Positions 13,049 to 15,024 of a stretch of DNA of 15,024 nt are shown here, in pieces. The notes beneath the pieces are model-generated. The model saw only the letters and a program-made list of their open reading frames with translations. It made no database searches and was not told where the DNA came from. The position numbers and the translations under genes were made by a program. The DNA is taken from the NCBI GenBank assembly GCA_937893205.1, contig CALBJU010000106.1, forward strand, positions 1 through 15,024. The letters run 5' to 3'. The DNA comes from an uncultured Bacteroidota bacterium (GTDB taxonomy: Bacteria; Bacteroidota; Rhodothermia; Rhodothermales; UBA10348). Numbering within the stretch: position 1 is the first letter of the stretch; each line of letters begins with the position of its first letter.

Positions 13049-14311
13049 TCAGCCCTCCCTCTTCGCCAGCATCGATCGGCGGCTGATTCTTCGGTTTCTG
13101 AAAGACAGTTCGCGGAGCACGTCAGCGATCGAACTACCCTTCACGGCAAGCGCTACGGAGAGGAAATAAAGAAGATCGGCTCCCTCATGGGACGCCTCGT
13201 CAGGCGTCTGGGCTTGGGCGAGCTCCGCGGCCTCTTCCACAAGCTTGGCCTGAAGCAGATCACGGTCAGCCGCGAGGCGAACGGTTCCTGAGGCCGGATC
13301 GCCTTCCAGAATTCGCTTAGCAATGACCGATTCAAGCCGAGGCAGGCCAAAGTCAGAGGGCCAACAGGAACGAGAACCCGTGTGGCAGAAACTGCCCTGC
13401 TGATCAACCGTAAATTTGAGGGCATCCCGGTCGCAGTCGAGATCTATTCTGTAGAGGGCTTGAGTGTTGCCCGAGGTCGCACCTTTGATCCAGAGTTCAT
13501 CTCTCGACCGAGACCAATACACTCCCTTACTCTGGGAGACGGCCGCTTCGATCGATTCGATCGTACTCCAGACCAATCCGAGCGTAGTGCCCATGCGGTC
13601 GCACACCACGGTTGGCCAGAGTCGGCCATCAATGGGTTTATTGAGCGGAGCGGTTATGCATTGGGCTAACGAAAGCGCTCCCGAGTAAAGGGCCATTCCA
13701 ATCTGAGCATCCACTCCCATTCGATCAAGGGCCGCTATCTCTTCCCGCGTTGTAATGCCGCCGGCAGCCGTAATCCGGACTCCTGAGGCCGCTGAGCGTG
13801 CCGATTTTACAAGGTCCAGATTGAATCCAGCCATGCCACCCTCGTGTTCGACCTGGGTCAGAAGGAAATCACCCACATAGGGGGAGAGTCGCTCGATTCG
13901 CTTCAGTACGGGGTCTCCTGTCTTCAGCGTCCATCCTTCAGTGACTATCTCGCCTTCGAAGGCATCAACCGCCGCGACCAGGCGCTCTCTGGGTAATGCA
14001 GCACAGAATTCTGGCGTAGCAGCGGTACCGATGATGATTTTCTCGGCTCCATGATCCAGCCAGTCAATCGCAGCATCCCGGGATCGAATGCCGCCCCCAA
14101 CCCGAATGGGTTTGAGTCGGGCCATTTTTCGGATCAGATCCGTGTTAGAGCCCGTCCCCAGGGCAGCATCCAGGTCGATGACCGCAACTTCTCCGGCGAC
14201 GGAGAACTCTTCGAGCCTCTCGAGCGGATCTCCACCATCCAACAGTTGTTCGCGACCGCCACGCAATTGAACGGCTCGTCCGTTCCGGATATCGATACTC
14301 GGAATAATCAT
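13049..14311 (-). CDS. HisA-HisI-HisE fusion: ProFAR isomerase, PR-AMP cyclohydrolase, PR-ATP pyrophosphohydrolase
   Basis: A 420-residue cytoplasmic protein with three histidine-pathway domains. HisA (1 to about 222): PSIDIRNGRAVQL with Asp7, VGGGIRS, AAVDAFEGEIVTEGW with Asp116, AAGGITTREEI and IGMALYSG; the usual RDGT-like loop reads VEHEGGMAG (154-162). HisI (about 227-318): GVYWSRSRDELWIKG, ATSGNTQ, LDCDRDA with Asp292, Cys293, Asp294 and Asp296, and CHTGSRSC with Cys309 and Cys316, so the zinc and magnesium ligands are all present. HisE (about 323-412): LVEEAAELAQA with Glu359, Glu360 and Glu363, and EGADLLYF with Glu376 and Asp379. Together these perform three consecutive steps, PR-ATP to PR-AMP to ProFAR to PRFAR. 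HisI-HisE fusions are common; a HisA in front is not. The ATG overlaps the hisF stop by four bases. Best read as a bacterial counterpart of the fungal His4 N-terminal part. Confidence 0.93.
   Translation of the reverse strand: MIIPSIDIRNGRAVQLRGGREQLLDGGDPLERLEEFSVAGEVAVIDLDAALGTGSNTDLIRKMARLKPIRVGGGIRSRDAAIDWLDHGAEKIIIGTAATPEFCAALPRERLVAAVDAFEGEIVTEGWTLKTGDPVLKRIERLSPYVGDFLLTQVEHEGGMAGFNLDLVKSARSAASGVRITAAGGITTREEIAALDRMGVDAQIGMALYSGALSLAQCITAPLNKPIDGRLWPTVVCDRMGTTLGLVWSTIESIEAAVSQSKGVYWSRSRDELWIKGATSGNTQALYRIDLDCDRDALKFTVDQQGSFCHTGSRSCWPSDFGLPRLESVIAKRILEGDPASGTVRLAADRDLLQAKLVEEAAELAQAQTPDEASHEGADLLYFLSVALAVKGSSIADVLRELSFRNRRISRRSMLAKREG
13054..13060 (-). promoter_or_regulatory. hisD Shine-Dalgarno inside the end of the upstream fusion gene
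   Basis: AGGGAGG on the minus strand, followed by GCTGAA and then ATG. The TGA stop of the fusion gene (13051-13049) lies between this motif and the hisD start, the layout of termination-reinitiation coupling. Confidence 0.75.
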
Positions 14312-15024
14312 ATTCGTACGGCGAAGCCGCTCTTTTTCAGATAATCTTTAATGTCTCCAACCCGGTGATCCCCATCGTGGAATATGGAGGCTGCAAGCAC
14401 TGCACTCGCTCCTGCTTCGATGGCCTCTGCCACATCCCTCGCCTGTCCTATTCCGCCTGAGGCGATAACAGGAATTCGTACCGCGCCAGAGACGGCGGCC
14501 AATAATTCGGTGTCGGCTCCAGATCGCGTGCCGTCGCGGTCCCAGCTTGTGAGAAGAATTTCTCCCGCGCCCCGCGCCTCGGCATCTCGGGCCCAGCTCA
14601 CGGCGTCCAGACCGGTGCGCGTCCGACCTCCTACGGTGAGCACCTCCCAGGATTCATCCTTCCGGCGCGCGTCTATCGCGAGTGTAACGCACTGTCTTCC
14701 AAACGCATTGGCGAGGCGTGTCAGAAGGCCAGAATCATCCACTGCGGCTGTATTTACACTGATCCTGTCTGCGCCAGCCTCAAGGAGACGGCGAGCATCT
14801 TTCGCTGTGCGCACTCCTCCCCCGACCGTAAGCGGAATGTTGATCCGTGTCCGGATGCGGCGAACCGTATCGACCCGGGTCTCGAGCCCGGAAGGGGCAG
14901 CCGCTATGTCCAACATGACAATCTCATCAGCACCCTGGAGTTCATATTCGGCCGCCAGGTCCCCAGGATCTCCTGTATCCCTTAGATTTCGAAATTGAAT
15001 ACCCTTTACAACGCGCCCATCACG
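14308..15024 (-). CDS. hisF: Imidazole glycerol phosphate synthase, cyclase subunit (5' end beyond window)
   Basis: Cyclase half of IGP synthase; it takes ammonia from the glutaminase HisH and turns PRFAR into IGP and AICAR in the cytoplasm. The frame is open to the right edge: translating past the internal ATG at 14916 gives RDGRVVKGIQFRNLRDTGDP, the standard HisF N-terminal region. The real start, and the catalytic Asp of the CLDV strand, lie just outside; about ten residues are missing. Visible landmarks are ADEIVMLDI, TVGGGVRTAKDA, SVNTAA, the second catalytic Asp in TLAIDARR, TSWDRDGTRSG and VIASGGIG with the phosphate-binding loops. Its TGA overlaps the ATG of the HisA-HisI-HisE gene (ATGA). 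No hisH is in the window; it would be expected further right. Confidence 0.96.
   Translation of the reverse strand, partial: RDGRVVKGIQFRNLRDTGDPGDLAAEYELQGADEIVMLDIAAAPSGLETRVDTVRRIRTRINIPLTVGGGVRTAKDARRLLEAGADRISVNTAAVDDSGLLTRLANAFGRQCVTLAIDARRKDESWEVLTVGGRTRTGLDAVSWARDAEARGAGEILLTSWDRDGTRSGADTELLAAVSGAVRIPVIASGGIGQARDVAEAIEAGASAVLAASIFHDGDHRVGDIKDYLKKSGFAVRI

Noticed and set aside
14384..14998. 204-residue plus-strand reading frame opposite hisF
   Set aside because: Its Ala/Ser/Arg-rich composition and complete overlap with hisF mark it as a shadow frame.
1..15024. Defence system, CRISPR array, phage or transposon
   Set aside because: No direct-repeat arrays, integrase/transposase motifs or nuclease-helicase genes were found; all sizeable frames are explained by metabolic, copper or transport genes.

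Overview
The window is bacterial, with moderate GC (roughly half) and dense genes. The organism is diderm: the window encodes a TolC-type outer-membrane channel, another probable beta-barrel with an aromatic C-terminus, a lipobox lipoprotein and two twin-arginine signal peptides. Some starts carry a strong Shine-Dalgarno (hisD, the barrel gene at 8050, the small membrane protein at 9981); others have none I can see (996, 2521, 3785, 5202). That mix, and gene types such as secreted amidohydrolases and a PrcB-domain lipoprotein, would fit a Bacteroidota/Rhodothermota-like or other FCB-group bacterium. This placement is a weak inference. No rRNA, tRNA, CRISPR array, insertion sequence or phage gene was seen.

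Layout. (1) 1-2396, plus strand: two tandem secreted imidazolonepropionase-like amidohydrolases, the first cut by the window edge; by hand alignment they are about 82% identical over 313 shared residues with no indels. (2) 2521-3054, plus strand: a lipoprotein with a PrcB C-terminal-type domain. (3) 6618-3063, minus strand: TolC-like outer-membrane factor, HlyD/MacA-like adaptor and MacB/LolD-type ABC ATPase in operon order, with no permease gene beside them. A 7-bp-arm palindrome lies just upstream. (4) 9805-6863, minus strand: a copper-handling operon made of a small His/Met/Cys-rich exported protein, a Tat-exported two-domain multicopper oxidase with a Met/His/Asp-rich tail, and an outer-membrane barrel. 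(5) 9981-11741, plus strand: a small four-helix membrane protein, then a class V aminotransferase with a Tat-like leader. (6) 15024-11752, minus strand: histidine biosynthesis, hisF (5' cut), a HisA-HisI-HisE fusion, and hisD, with a 4-nt overlap and a 1-nt gap between genes.

How they work together. The his genes cover the middle and end of the pathway: HisE and HisI open PR-ATP to ProFAR, HisA isomerises it, HisF (with an off-window HisH) makes IGP and AICAR, and HisD makes histidine from histidinol. The most notable item is the HisA-HisI-HisE protein followed almost without a gap by HisD. This is the domain order of fungal His4, and the HisI segment resembles the fungal type. The copper operon looks like a periplasmic copper-detoxification set. 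The efflux operon probably borrows a permease encoded elsewhere.
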